The notes: generated by a model not told the origin, from the letters alone. A stretch of 26,208 bases of DNA from Bacteroidales bacterium (GCA_004553095.1 SFMJ01000011.1:1-26208); one strand, 5' to 3'. Shown: positions 18,302 to 26,114, counted from the stretch's first letter. Program-made: numbers and translations.

Positions 18302-21300
18302 TTAGAACTCCTGCCAACTCTTCACCTCGATATCATCCGCACTCATCGAACAGAATGATTTGATGAATGCCGAAGCAAGTCGTGCATTTGTGATCAGAGG
18401 TATGTTGCGGTCGATCGCTGTGCGGCGAATCCTATAGCCATTGGTCACCTCCTTGTCGGAGTGATTGCGCGGCACGTTGATCACCAAGTCGATCTCATGG
18501 TTATTGATCATATCCACAGCCTTGGGTGTCCCATCTTCTTCGGGCCAGTAGACGCGAGTGTTCTCGATGCCATTCTCGGTGAGATGGCGACTGGTTCCTT
18601 CGGTGGCGAAGATGGAGTAACCCTTCTGCTGCAGGAGTTTGGCGGCGCCGAGCATGTCGCCCTTCTGCTTGCCGTTGCCTGTGGAGAGGAGCACATTCTT
18701 GTTCGGTATGCGCTGACCCACGGAGAGCATCGCTGTGAGAAGTGCCGAGCGGGCATCCTCGCCGATACATCCCACTTCGCCGGTCGACACCATGTCGACA
18801 CCCAGTTTCGGGTCTGCCTTCTGCAGTCGGTTGAAGGAGAATTGACTCGCCTTGACGCCGACATAGTCCAAGTCGAACACGCTCTTGTCGGGCTTGCTCA
18901 CCGGGAGTCCCAACATGATGCGTGTGGCGAGTTCTATGAAGTTGATCTTCAGCACCTTGCTCACGAAGGGGAAGCTACGCGATGCACGCAGATTACATTC
19001 GATCACTTTGATATCGTTGTCGCGTGCCAGGAATTGGATATTGAATGGCCCGCTGATGTTGAGCTGTTTGGCGATCTTTTTCGAGATCTTCTTGATGCGG
19101 CGTGCCGTCTCCACATAGAGTTTCTGAGGCGGAAATTGGATGGTGGCGTCGCCCGAGTGTACTCCGGCAAATTCCACATGCTCCGAGATCGCGTAGGCGA
19201 TGATCTCTCCATTGCATGCCACGGCATCCATCTCCACCTCTTTGGCATGCTCCAAGAATTGACTCACCACCACCGGGTGGCGCTTCGATACGTTGGCGGC
19301 AAGCGTCAGGAATTTCTCTAATCCGGGAAGCCCACCTTGTCGACGAATTCGTTGATATCTTCCATCGAGGTCAACGCGCTCCATGCCGGCTGGTCCACTC
19401 CGATACGACCCAACATGGCGGAGAATTTCTCACGGTCTTCCGCATTGTCGATGCTCTGTGCACTCGTGCCCAGAAGTTTCACTCCCTGTTCGTCGAGCTT
19501 GAGTGCCAGGTTGTTGGGGATCTGGCCGCCGGTCGACACCACTACGCCGTAGGGTGTCTCCATCTCTATGATGTCGAGCACGCGCTCGAAGGTGAGCTCG
19601 TCGAAGTAGAGGCGGTCGCAGATATCATAGTCGGTCGACACGGTCTCCGGATTGTAGTTGATCATCACCGAGCGATATCCCTCTTTGCGGATTGTATTGA
19701 GTGCCTGCACGCCACACCAGTCGAACTCCACAGAACTGCCGATGCGATATGCTCCCGAACCGAGCACCATCACCGAGCGGCCGTCATGCTCGTAGTTAAT
19801 ATCGTTCTTGTCACCCCCGTAGGTCAGGTAGAGGTAGTTGGTGGCTGCCGGGAACTCGCCGGCGAGAGTGTCGATCTGCTTGACACAGGGCACAATGCCC
19901 AGCGATTTGCGGCGCATCCTTACCTTCAATAGTGCCTTCTCGATCTCCATATCTCGCTCCATTCCCAAGGCTCGAGCTGTCTGGAAGTCGGAGAAGCCGG
20001 CTCGCTTCACATCTCTCAGCAATTCCAACGGGGTCGCCTCGAGACTGCCGATCTTCTTCAATTCGCCATATAGATCGTAGATGCGTCTCAACTTGTAGAG
20101 GAACCAACGGTCGATCTTGGTCAAATCATGTATCTGATCGACTGTGTAGCCCTTGTGAAATGCCTTCTCTATCACGAAGATACGCATATCGGTCGGCGCA
20201 TGTAGTGCACCGTCGATGTCGGGTATCTCCAACTCTTTGTTCCCCACGAATCCATGCATGCCCTGGCCGATCATGCGGAGTCCTTTCTGGATTGCCTCTT
20301 CGAAGGTGCGTCCGATCGACATCACCTCACCCACAGATTTCATCGATGATTCCAGTTCGCGATTTACTCCTCTGAATTTTCCCAAGTCCCAACGGGGTAT
20401 CTTGCAGACACAGTAGTCGAGTGCCGGCTCGAAGAATGCCGAGGTGGTCTTGGTCACCGAGTTGCAAAGATCGAAGAGTCCGTAGCCCAAACCAAGTTTT
20501 GCCGCTACGAACGCCAAGGGATAGCCTGTGGCTTTCGATGCCAATGCCGATGAACGTGAGAGGCGAGCATTCACCTCGATGACGCGATAGTCTTCGGAGT
20601 CGGGGCAGAGGGCGAACTGCACGTTACATTCTCCCACGATGCCGATATGACGAGCTATACGGATCGAGAGCTCTCTGAGCTTATGATATTCGGAGTTGGT
20701 GAGGGTCTGTGAGGGTGCCACCACGATGCTCTCTCCGGTGTGGATGCCCAGTGGGTCGAAGTTCTCCATGTTGCAGACGGTGATACAATTGTCGAAGGAG
20801 TCGCGCACTACTTCATATTCCACCTCTTTCCATCCCTTAAGACTCTTCTCTACAAGTACTTGAGGCGAGAAGGAGAAGGCTTTGTCGGCAAGAACGGAGA
20901 GCTGCTCGGCATTGTCGCAGAAGCCCGAACCGAGTCCTCCCAAGGCGTAGGCGGCTCGCAAGATCACCGGATAGCCCAAACTCTCTGCCGCACGTAGTGC
21001 CTCTTCTTTGTTGTCACAGGCCACTGAGTCGATCGTCTTGACGTCGATCTCGTCGAGTTTCTCTACGAAGATCTCACGGTCTTCGGTGTCGATGATCGAT
21101 TGGATCGGTGTCCCTAATACTCTTACATTATATTTTTCAAGGATGCCCTGATGGAATAACTCTACACCACAGTTGAGCGCTGTCTGTCCACCGAATGCCA
21201 ACATGATGCCTTGCGGACGCTCGCGTGCTATCACCTTCTCTACGAAGGTGGCTGTCACCGGCAGGAAGTAGATGTGGTCGGCACTCCCCTCCGAGGTCTG

Positions 21301-21462
21301 CACCGTCGCTATGTTGGGGTTGATCAGGATCGTCTCGATCCCCTCTTCTCGAAGGGCCTTCAGAGCCTGACTGCCGGAGTAGTCGAACTCTCCCGCTTCG
21401 CCGATTTTCAACGCGCCCGATCCGAGCACCAGCACTTTCTTGATGTCGCTCTCTTGTATCAT
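18302..21462 (-). pseudogene. carB: Carbamoyl-phosphate synthase large subunit, frameshifted by an apparent 64-nt deletion
   Basis: CarB uses ammonia from CarA, bicarbonate and two ATP to make carbamoyl phosphate for pyrimidines and arginine. Two frames together cover it. The first runs from ATG 21462 for 713 matching residues to VGFP, then one residue and a stop (TAG at 19318-19320). The second resumes with LEKFLTLAAN just past the break and continues to TAA at 18302. About 22 residues that should lie between them are missing, including the RPSYVLSG-type ATP-binding loop of the second ATP-grasp domain (region of E. coli R715). Twenty-two codons less 2 nt gives 64 nt. Both halves match Bacteroidales CarB closely: 713 + 22 + 339 = 1074, the expected length. 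It is either a true null or an assembly error. Confidence 0.88.
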
Positions 21463-21534
21463 CGCTTTATATATTGTGTTTTGCTGTTTTTACCTTTGTT
21501 CTTTTTATCTGTCTCTCTGTGTTCTCTCTCTCCC

Positions 21535-22617
21535 TTAAAGTTTGCTTACAAAGTCGTCGAAGAGATATTCCGCATCCACCGGGCCGCCCGAGGCTTCGGG
21601 GTGGAATTGCGATGAGAACCAGGGCTTGCTCTTATGGCGTATTCCTTCGTTCGAACCGTCATTCATGTTGGTGAAGTAGGGCTCCCATCCCTCTTGGAGG
21701 GTGCTCGGGTCTACGGCAAATCCATGGTTCTGACTCGTGATCAGACAGCGGTTGCTCCCCTCGACACGCACCGGCTGATTGTGCGAACGATGCCCATATT
21801 TGAGCTTGTAGATGCCGGCGCCGGCAGCCTTGGCGAGCAACTGATTGCCCATGCAGATCCCCATCAGAGGACGACTCTCTTCCGGATTGCTGATGAAGCG
21901 ACGGATATGCTCTACGGTCTTCTCACATACCTCCGGATTGCCCGGCCCGTTCGACAGGAAGAGCCCGTCGAACTCCATTTGGTTGAAGTCATAATCCCAG
22001 GGCACCAGGTCGACGTCTACGCCTCGTCTGAGCAGACAGCGAATGATATTGTTCTTGGCGCCGCAATCCACCAACACTACACGCTTCTTTCCCTCGCCGC
22101 TCTTGTAGTGCTTTACTTCGCGAGTCGACACCAAGTCTACATAGTTGATAGAGTTGTAGTCGGGAGTTACCGGAAGGTCATTGACTCCCTCCACCATGAT
22201 GCGACCCATCATCACACCATGCTCGCGGATGATCTGTGTAAGATGGCGTGTGTCTATCCCCGTGATGGCAGGGATCTTCTCGCGCTGTAGCCACTCCGAC
22301 AGACTCTCTACGGCGTTCCAATGACTGTAGTGCTCGCTATAGTCCCCCACGATCAGACCCGAAGCATGGATCCGATTGCTCTCCATATAGGTCTCTATAC
22401 CATCTGACCCCTTCTCGCTACTCGGCACTCCATAGTTCCCCTCCATCGGATAGGTCAATGTCATCAACTGGCCGGCGTAGGAGGGGTCAGTCAAACTCTC
22501 CGGATAGCCCGTCATGGCGGTGTTGAACACTACTTCGCCGGCTACATTGCCCGAATAGCCGAACGATTTACCTTCAAAGGTAGTCCCATCTTCGAGTATC
22601 AAAGTGGCTTTTTTCAT
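21535..22617 (-). CDS. carA: Carbamoyl-phosphate synthase small (glutaminase) subunit
   Basis: CarA hydrolyses glutamine and channels ammonia to CarB. The 360-residue protein has the N-terminal CarA domain (FNTAMTGYPESLTDPSYAGQ, 31-50) and a class I glutamine amidotransferase domain with nucleophile C255 in GICMGNQ. It also has SQNHGFAVD, and the His and Glu of the triad in QFHPEA near the C-terminus. The usual GPGDP reads GPGNP. The sequence matches Bacteroidales CarA closely (from memory). It opens the pyr operon, 72 nt before carB. Upstream is an unusual leader of about 270 nt with small ORFs and hairpins. Confidence 0.97.
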   Translation of the reverse strand: MKKATLILEDGTTFEGKSFGYSGNVAGEVVFNTAMTGYPESLTDPSYAGQLMTLTYPMEGNYGVPSSEKGSDGIETYMESNRIHASGLIVGDYSEHYSHWNAVESLSEWLQREKIPAITGIDTRHLTQIIREHGVMMGRIMVEGVNDLPVTPDYNSINYVDLVSTREVKHYKSGEGKKRVVLVDCGAKNNIIRCLLRRGVDVDLVPWDYDFNQMEFDGLFLSNGPGNPEVCEKTVEHIRRFISNPEESRPLMGICMGNQLLAKAAGAGIYKLKYGHRSHNQPVRVEGSNRCLITSQNHGFAVDPSTLQEGWEPYFTNMNDGSNEGIRHKSKPWFSSQFHPEASGGPVDAEYLFDDFVSKL

Positions 22618-22659
22618 ATCTGCTCTTTTCTCTTGTTTTGGTTTCTTTTTCAGGTTGGG

Positions 22660-22704
22660 TTATAAAAAATGCCGCATTTCCCCGGATCTTTTGGCGATGG
22701 TCAT
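22660..22704 (-). CDS. Possible 14-residue leader peptide before carA
   Basis: ATG at 22704-22702 opens a 14-codon ORF (MTIAKRSGEMRHFL) ending in TAA at 22662-22660. GGAGG (22719-22715) lies 10 nt upstream, a good Shine-Dalgarno sequence in a window where these are rare. The ATG overlaps the TGA of the longer leader ORF (ATGA). The final codons lie within the terminator-like hairpin at 22667-22679, so ribosome position could affect that fold. There is no run of one amino acid of the kind seen in classic attenuators. Confidence 0.35.
   Translation of the reverse strand: MTIAKRSGEMRHFL
22664..22680 (-). terminator. Weak terminator-like hairpin in the carA leader
   Basis: In the transcript, AAATG (22679-22675) can pair with CATTT (22671-22667) around a CGG loop, with a G-U pair possible below, followed by more U residues. 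The stem is short and AU-rich, so termination would be weak. Its position 47 nt before carA and the competing GCCGC/GCGGC pairing make attenuation conceivable. Confidence 0.3.
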
Positions 22705-22871
22705 TCCGACGCAACCTCCATTATTGGGAAAAAGCGGCTTGCGATGTCGACATTTTGCCTCACTACCGGCTGGCTCTGCCACCGATCGTAAGATGCCGAC
22801 TCGATCATTTGATGTCTTATGGCAATATACCCGATGCGCTTTTTGTGACATCGGTAATGCTCTTTTTTCAT
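22701..22871 (-). CDS. Possible 56-residue leader ORF before carA
   Basis: ATG at 22871-22869, about 17 nt after the predicted transcript start and preceded by AAATAGGT, opens a 56-codon ORF. It starts MKKEHYRCHKKRIGYIAIRH, is basic in its first half, and ends FFPIMEVASE. Its TGA (22703-22701) overlaps the ATG of a 14-codon ORF as ATGA. No family is recognised. A 63-codon frame (22660-22851) overlaps it on the same strand, so openness alone is weak evidence for coding. It could instead be a conserved RNA element that lacks stops by chance. Confidence 0.35.
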   Translation of the reverse strand: MKKEHYRCHKKRIGYIAIRHQMIESASYDRWQSQPVVRQNVDIASRFFPIMEVASE

Positions 22872-22891
22872 ACCTATTTCGAATTGCTCCG

Positions 22892-22923
22892 CAAAGTTAG
22901 CAATTTTTTGTCAATATCTAAAA
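22892..22923 (-). promoter_or_regulatory. Candidate promoter of the pyr operon
   Basis: On the minus strand TAACTTTG (22899-22892) matches the Bacteroidetes -7 box TAnnTTTG. At a 20-nt spacing the -33 position holds TTTT (22923-22920), a poor match to TTG/TTTG. The predicted start is about 22888. The weak -33 box lies inside a 14-bp palindrome, which suggests that an activator or repressor could act here. Confidence 0.6.
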
Positions 22924-22930
22924 TTTTAGA
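22917..22930. promoter_or_regulatory. 14-bp palindrome over the -33 region of the carA promoter
   Basis: TCTAAAATTTTAGA is a perfect 14-bp inverted repeat with no spacer. It covers the position where the -33 element should lie. Its placement fits an operator for a dimeric regulator. AT-rich palindromes also arise by chance, and no regulator gene is in the window. Confidence 0.45.
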
Positions 22931-22952
22931 CCCTCCCGACTTGTTTTTTTTT

Positions 22953-22999
22953 GACACATTTTTTTAACATACTTTGCTTATTTTATTTATTAATGTGTC
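22953..22999. repeat. 8-bp inverted repeat in the panB-carA gap
   Basis: GACACATT at 22953-22960 and AATGTGTC at 22992-22999 are perfect inverted copies 31 nt apart, in very AT-rich DNA upstream of the carA promoter and downstream of panB. A long-loop stem is possible. On the panB transcript the stem is followed by A residues, not U, so it is not a standard terminator. Confidence 0.4.
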
Positions 23000-23000
23000 T

Positions 23001-23027
23001 TACGGGCGTGCCCCCGTAGGAACGCCC
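23001..23027 (-). terminator. GC-rich hairpin pair just after panB
   Basis: Two mutually exclusive stems share one arm: TACGGG/CCCGTA (23001-23006 with 23013-23018, 6-nt loop) and GGGCGT/ACGCCC (23004-23009 with 23022-23027, 12-nt loop). They start about 17 nt after the panB stop. No U-tract follows in the panB direction, so this may protect the mRNA 3' end or be a dispersed repeat rather than an intrinsic terminator. Confidence 0.4.
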
Positions 23028-23043
23028 CGGTTTAGAGGTCCGC

Positions 23044-23865
23044 TTAGTATGACTCTTCGGGCGAGGGGAAGTCTCCCGATTTTACATCTTCGATATAGCG
23101 ACCCACTGCATCATGCATCACTGATGCCAAGTCGGCATATCTACGCAGGAATCGTGGCGAAAAACCCTGGTTGATGCCAAGCATATCGTGCATCACCAAT
23201 ACCTGACCATCCGTGCCACCTCCCGCGCCGATGCCTATCGTCGGGATAGTGAGTTGTCGCGATACTTCCGCCGCCAGTTCTGCCGGTATCTTCTCCAAGA
23301 CGATGGCGAAGCAACCGATCTCTTCGAGTAGTTTGGCATCGGCGATAAGTTTTTCCGCCTCTTCTTTGTGGCGGGCTCGTACGCTATAGGTGCCGAATTT
23401 GTTGATGCTCTGAGGAGTAAGTCCCAAGTGACCCATCACCGGGATGCCGGCGCAGAGGATGCGCTCCACTGATTCGCGAATCTCCGCACCCCCCTCCATC
23501 TTAACCGCCTCGGCATGACTCTCTTTCATGATGCGTATGGCTGAGGTCAACGCCTCTTTCGAGTTCCCTTGATATGAGCCGAAGGGTAGATCCACCACCA
23601 CCAAGGCTCGACGTGTCGCTTTCATCACCGATTTGGCATGGTAGATCATCTGATCCAAGGTGATGGGTAGCGTCGTCATATTTCCCGCCATTACATTCGA
23701 GGCGGAATCTCCTACTAATATTACATCGATACCCGCGCCGTCGATGATCTTGGCTGAGGAATAATCGTAGGCTGTCAGCATCGAGATCTTCTCCCCTCGT
23801 TGCTTCATCTCGACAAGCCTTATTGTGGTTACTTTCCGAGCGTTGTCTGTTGTATTCGTTGACAT
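23044..23865 (-). CDS. panB: 3-methyl-2-oxobutanoate hydroxymethyltransferase
   Basis: PanB adds a hydroxymethyl group from methylene-THF to ketoisovalerate, giving ketopantoate for pantothenate and CoA. Using the ATG at 23865 the protein has 273 residues, the normal length. Metal and substrate motifs are VGDSASNVMAGN, VVDLPFGSYQ, VKMEGG, PVMGHLGLTPQS and IGIGAGGGTDGQVLVMHD. The frame is open to 23988, but that extension runs through the promoter (-7 box 23925-23932), so it cannot be translated from this transcript. It stands alone: panC and panD are not adjacent. Its only metabolic link with the pur/pyr genes is folate one-carbon use. Confidence 0.96.
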   Translation of the reverse strand: MSTNTTDNARKVTTIRLVEMKQRGEKISMLTAYDYSSAKIIDGAGIDVILVGDSASNVMAGNMTTLPITLDQMIYHAKSVMKATRRALVVVDLPFGSYQGNSKEALTSAIRIMKESHAEAVKMEGGAEIRESVERILCAGIPVMGHLGLTPQSINKFGTYSVRARHKEEAEKLIADAKLLEEIGCFAIVLEKIPAELAAEVSRQLTIPTIGIGAGGGTDGQVLVMHDMLGINQGFSPRFLRRYADLASVMHDAVGRYIEDVKSGDFPSPEESY

Positions 23866-23924
23866 TTCTTTATATTTTTCGTCGCTTCGTTGCCCGTTAC
23901 GACTATTTCTAATAATTGTGTATG

Positions 23925-23955
23925 CAAAATTACTCATTATCCGCGAAATAGTCAA
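23925..23955 (-). promoter_or_regulatory. Promoter of panB
   Basis: Minus strand: TTG (23955-23953), a 20-nt spacer, then TAATTTTG (23932-23925), a full match to the Bacteroidetes promoter. The predicted start near 23921 gives a leader of about 56 nt before ATG 23865. It supports the shorter panB start. It is back-to-back with the promoter of the plus-strand polysaccharide genes. Confidence 0.8.
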
Positions 23956-23993
23956 GAATATTATAGCAAATTGCAATTCAATCGGCAAGATAT

Positions 23994-24024
23994 TTTGTTA
24001 TCTATCAAAAAATTCGTACTTTTG
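23994..24024 (+). promoter_or_regulatory. Promoter of the polysaccharide genes
   Basis: TTTG (23994-23997), a 19-nt spacer, then TACTTTTG (24017-24024) match the Bacteroidetes consensus. The predicted start is near 24028, giving a leader of about 67 nt before ATG 24095. The -33 boxes of this promoter and of the panB promoter are only 38 nt apart, so a factor bound between them could affect both. Confidence 0.8.
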
Positions 24025-24094
24025 CATAATTTATGGAGAATACGAGCTTATGCCAAGGAGTTGGCTCTGCTCGCAATGAACAAAGAGTTTTGTG

Positions 24095-25222
24095 ATGGTA
24101 TATTGGATTATAAACTATTTTCTCTGCATTGTCGTATCTGTATTGCTGGCAGGTGTGATCCTACCCTCCATTATGCAGATAGCTCGCAGAAGAAGTCTAT
24201 ATGATGATATCGATGATCGTAAGATCCATAAGGGAGTTGTGCCTCGTCTCGGAGGTATAGCTTTCTTGCCGGCTCTCACTTTCTCGTTTTGTATCGTCTT
24301 GGGCATAAATGTGAGATTCCAACTCAATGGAATCGACGGTCTCCTCCCGGGGTCGATCATTAACATCTTCTTCCTATTCTGCTCGTTGATGTTGATGTAT
24401 ATGATCGGTATTGCCGATGATCTGGTGCAGGTGCGCTATCGCACCAAGTTCTTATTCCAGGTCATCGCCGGCAGTATCTTCGTCCTCGCCGGATTGTGGC
24501 CTGCCGACCTATATGGATTCTTGGGTATACATCAGTGGCCCACGATCTTGGGTTGGATCACTGCCGTCTTCTTGGTGGTATATATCACCAATGCCATCAA
24601 TCTGATCGATGGCATCGACGGATTGGCCTCTGGCATCAGTATCATCGCAATGGCTCTTTATAGTTTTGTCTTCATTTCGACCGGACATTATGTGTATGCT
24701 ATGTTCATCGGTGCAACATTTGGTACACTTATTCCGTTCTTCTATTATAATGTATTCGGCAAAGTCGAAAGGCATAAGAAAATATTTATGGGCGACACCG
24801 GCACGCTGACCATCGGCGTTGTGCTCTCGTTCATGGTCCTTCAGGCTATCAATGTCCCGCAGGAGTCTGTAGCAACGGGCGATAATATTTTCATCTTGGC
24901 AGTGGCGCCGATCCTCCTTCCATGCTTCGATGTGGTGAGGGTCTTCTTCCATCGCTTGAAAAAGGGACGCAATCCCTTCCTCCCCGACCGATGCCATATA
25001 CATCATAAGCTCCTGGCACTCGGCTGCCGCCAATGGCAGGCTCTGATTGCCATCCTTGCAGCTGATGCTGCTTTCGTGATAATGAATCTATGGGTTTCTC
25101 CATATTTGAATCCGACCCTGGTGATTTTGGGCGATGTTCTGATCTGGGTCCTCGCTAATATTTTGCTGACTCGCTCCATCAGAGCTCGCGAAATGCGCCT
25201 CGGTGTCGTATTGTACGATTAA
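24095..25222 (+). CDS. Undecaprenyl-phosphate sugar-1-phosphate transferase, WecA/MraY family (GT4)
   Basis: This membrane enzyme moves a HexNAc-1-phosphate from its UDP-sugar to undecaprenyl phosphate, starting surface polysaccharide or O-antigen assembly. The 375 residues hold about ten hydrophobic segments. Family motifs appear in order: DDRKIHKGVVPRLGG (about 40-54), IADDLVQVRYRTKF with the DD pair (about 106-119), NAINLIDGIDGLASG (about 166-180), FMGDTGTL (about 231-238), and the cytosolic loop PDRCHIHHKLLALG (about 297-310), which in WecA holds the HIHH motif. That pattern favours a WecA-like enzyme over MraY. GTG at 24092 is also in frame, but ATG 24095 with AAAGAG 7 nt before it is preferred. 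The sugar specificity cannot be read from sequence. Confidence 0.93.
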   Translation: MVYWIINYFLCIVVSVLLAGVILPSIMQIARRRSLYDDIDDRKIHKGVVPRLGGIAFLPALTFSFCIVLGINVRFQLNGIDGLLPGSIINIFFLFCSLMLMYMIGIADDLVQVRYRTKFLFQVIAGSIFVLAGLWPADLYGFLGIHQWPTILGWITAVFLVVYITNAINLIDGIDGLASGISIIAMALYSFVFISTGHYVYAMFIGATFGTLIPFFYYNVFGKVERHKKIFMGDTGTLTIGVVLSFMVLQAINVPQESVATGDNIFILAVAPILLPCFDVVRVFFHRLKKGRNPFLPDRCHIHHKLLALGCRQWQALIAILAADAAFVIMNLWVSPYLNPTLVILGDVLIWVLANILLTRSIRAREMRLGVVLYD

Positions 25223-25263
25223 TTAATCTTTAATTACGGTCGCTCCATCCCCTCGATGACGCG

Positions 25264-25271
25264 CCCCCCCC
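25264..25271 (+). repeat. C8 homopolymer just before the export gene
   Basis: Eight consecutive C residues end 6 nt before the ATG at 25278, where a ribosome binding site would lie. Length changes by slippage could alter translation initiation of the export lipoprotein but not its reading frame. It may equally be a sequencing-prone homopolymer. Confidence 0.8.
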
Positions 25272-25277
25272 GATAAA

Positions 25278-26114
25278 ATGAAAAAGTCCCTCGTCTATGG
25301 CGTTGTCTTGGTCGCCTCGGTCTTGGCCTCGTCTTGCTCCACTCCCAAGAAAGTTACCTACTTTCAGGATAATCAGGCTATCGTAAATGCGATTAGTGTT
25401 AATCCTATCAAGGCTCGTGCCAACGATAAACTCTCTATCGTAGTAAAGTCGAAAGATGCCGATGTCAGCTCGCTCTTCAACCTCCCGGTCTATACCAACC
25501 GCGTCGGCACGTCGAGCACTTCAGATGTCAATGGCGTGACCATAAGAAATTATCAGCCCACCGCCACCGATGCTATCGCTTATTATACTGTCGATGGCGA
25601 GGGTAATATCGACTTCCCTATGCTCGGTAAGCTCCATATCGCCGATATGACCCGTGCCGAAATCGCCGCTTATATCAAGGGTGAACTCATGGGCCGTAGC
25701 CTCGTTAAGGATCCTACAGTCACTGTCGAGTTCCTGAATACAGGCATCAATATGCTCGGCGAGTTCCATTCCCCGGGTCGTTACGACATCAATAAGGATC
25801 AACTCAATATCATCGAAGCTATCGCCCTGGCAGGCGACCTTAGCATCCTGGCGCGTCGTGACAATGTTAAGGTGATCCGTGAGGAAAATGGCCAATTCAA
25901 AACTTATACCGTCGACCTTACCAACCTCAACGAAGTGGCTAATTCTCCCGTCTTCTATCTCCAGCAGAACGATATAGTATATGCCGAGCCAAATGAGATG
26001 CGTAAACGCCAAACTACCATCAATGGTAACTCCGCTCTCAGTGTCAGCTTCTGGATCTCTGTAGCCTCGCTGATCACTACGGCTGTGACTACTGTCGGCG
26101 TTTTTGTTAAATAA
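25278..26114 (+). CDS. Polysaccharide export lipoprotein, Wza-like (Poly_export/SLBB)
   Basis: Proteins of this family form the outer-membrane or periplasmic exit for capsule and exopolysaccharide, usually with a Wzc-type partner. The 278 residues begin with a lipoprotein signal peptide (MKKSLVYGVV..., lipobox ASSC with the lipidated Cys at 20), followed by TPKKVTYFQD, common in Bacteroidales export lipoproteins. A Poly_export domain runs from about 45 to 155 (ARANDKLSIVV, YYTVDGEGNIDFPMLGKL, AEIAAYIKGEL, DPTVTVEFL). An SLBB-like domain follows (INMLGEFHSPGRYDI...). Near the C-terminus is one hydrophobic segment (SFWISVASLITTAVTTVGVF). It follows the sugar transferase by 55 nt with no promoter seen, so co-transcription is likely. 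The 94 nt after it hold nothing recognisable. Confidence 0.92.
   Translation: MKKSLVYGVVLVASVLASSCSTPKKVTYFQDNQAIVNAISVNPIKARANDKLSIVVKSKDADVSSLFNLPVYTNRVGTSSTSDVNGVTIRNYQPTATDAIAYYTVDGEGNIDFPMLGKLHIADMTRAEIAAYIKGELMGRSLVKDPTVTVEFLNTGINMLGEFHSPGRYDINKDQLNIIEAIALAGDLSILARRDNVKVIREENGQFKTYTVDLTNLNEVANSPVFYLQQNDIVYAEPNEMRKRQTTINGNSALSVSFWISVASLITTAVTTVGVFVK

Larger units (their letters stand above)
22618..22888 (-). promoter_or_regulatory. Long structured leader of the pyr operon
   Basis: From the predicted start (about 22888) to carA there are about 270 nt. Reading the transcript, possible pairings are CCGATG/CATCGG (22849-22854 with 22831-22836), a TGGC-AGA-GCCA hairpin near 22771-22781, the 10-bp palindrome ATGTCGACAT (22744-22753), and AGGTTG/CAACCT (22712-22717 with 22652-22657), which encloses a terminator-like stem. 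GCCGC (22734-22738) could pair instead with GCGGC (22671-22675). Two small ORFs overlap inside it, and two long plus-strand frames also cross it without stops. The layout suggests attenuation or a conserved RNA element, but no known class was recognised. Confidence 0.5.

Noticed and set aside
18267..18317. pyrC start at 18317 giving 440 residues
   Set aside because: It would overlap the carB end and add 17 atypical residues. The MQKDILIKNG start at 18266 puts the metal residues at the standard family positions.
18302..19384. A separate gene for the C-terminal half of CarB, as in split archaeal carB
   Set aside because: The break lies inside the second ATP-grasp domain, not at a domain border. 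The first 21 residues of the downstream frame are an out-of-frame reading of upstream carB codons.
22611..22871. Classic amino-acid attenuator in the carA leader
   Set aside because: Neither small ORF has a run of Arg or other regulatory codons, and the terminator-like stem is weak. It is kept only as a possible attenuator of another kind.
22604..22967. Plus-strand ORFs of 98 and 109 residues between carA and panB
   Set aside because: They overlap each other, the carA start and the carA promoter. They show no family and have no promoter. More likely they reflect a stop-poor leader region read backwards.
22953..22999. Intrinsic terminator of panB
   Set aside because: The 8-bp stem has a 31-nt loop and is followed by A residues on the panB strand, not U.
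23866..23988. Longer panB reading frame adding 41 N-terminal residues
   Set aside because: The extension runs through the panB promoter (-7 box 23925-23932), so those codons would not be transcribed, and the family N-terminus fits the ATG at 23865.
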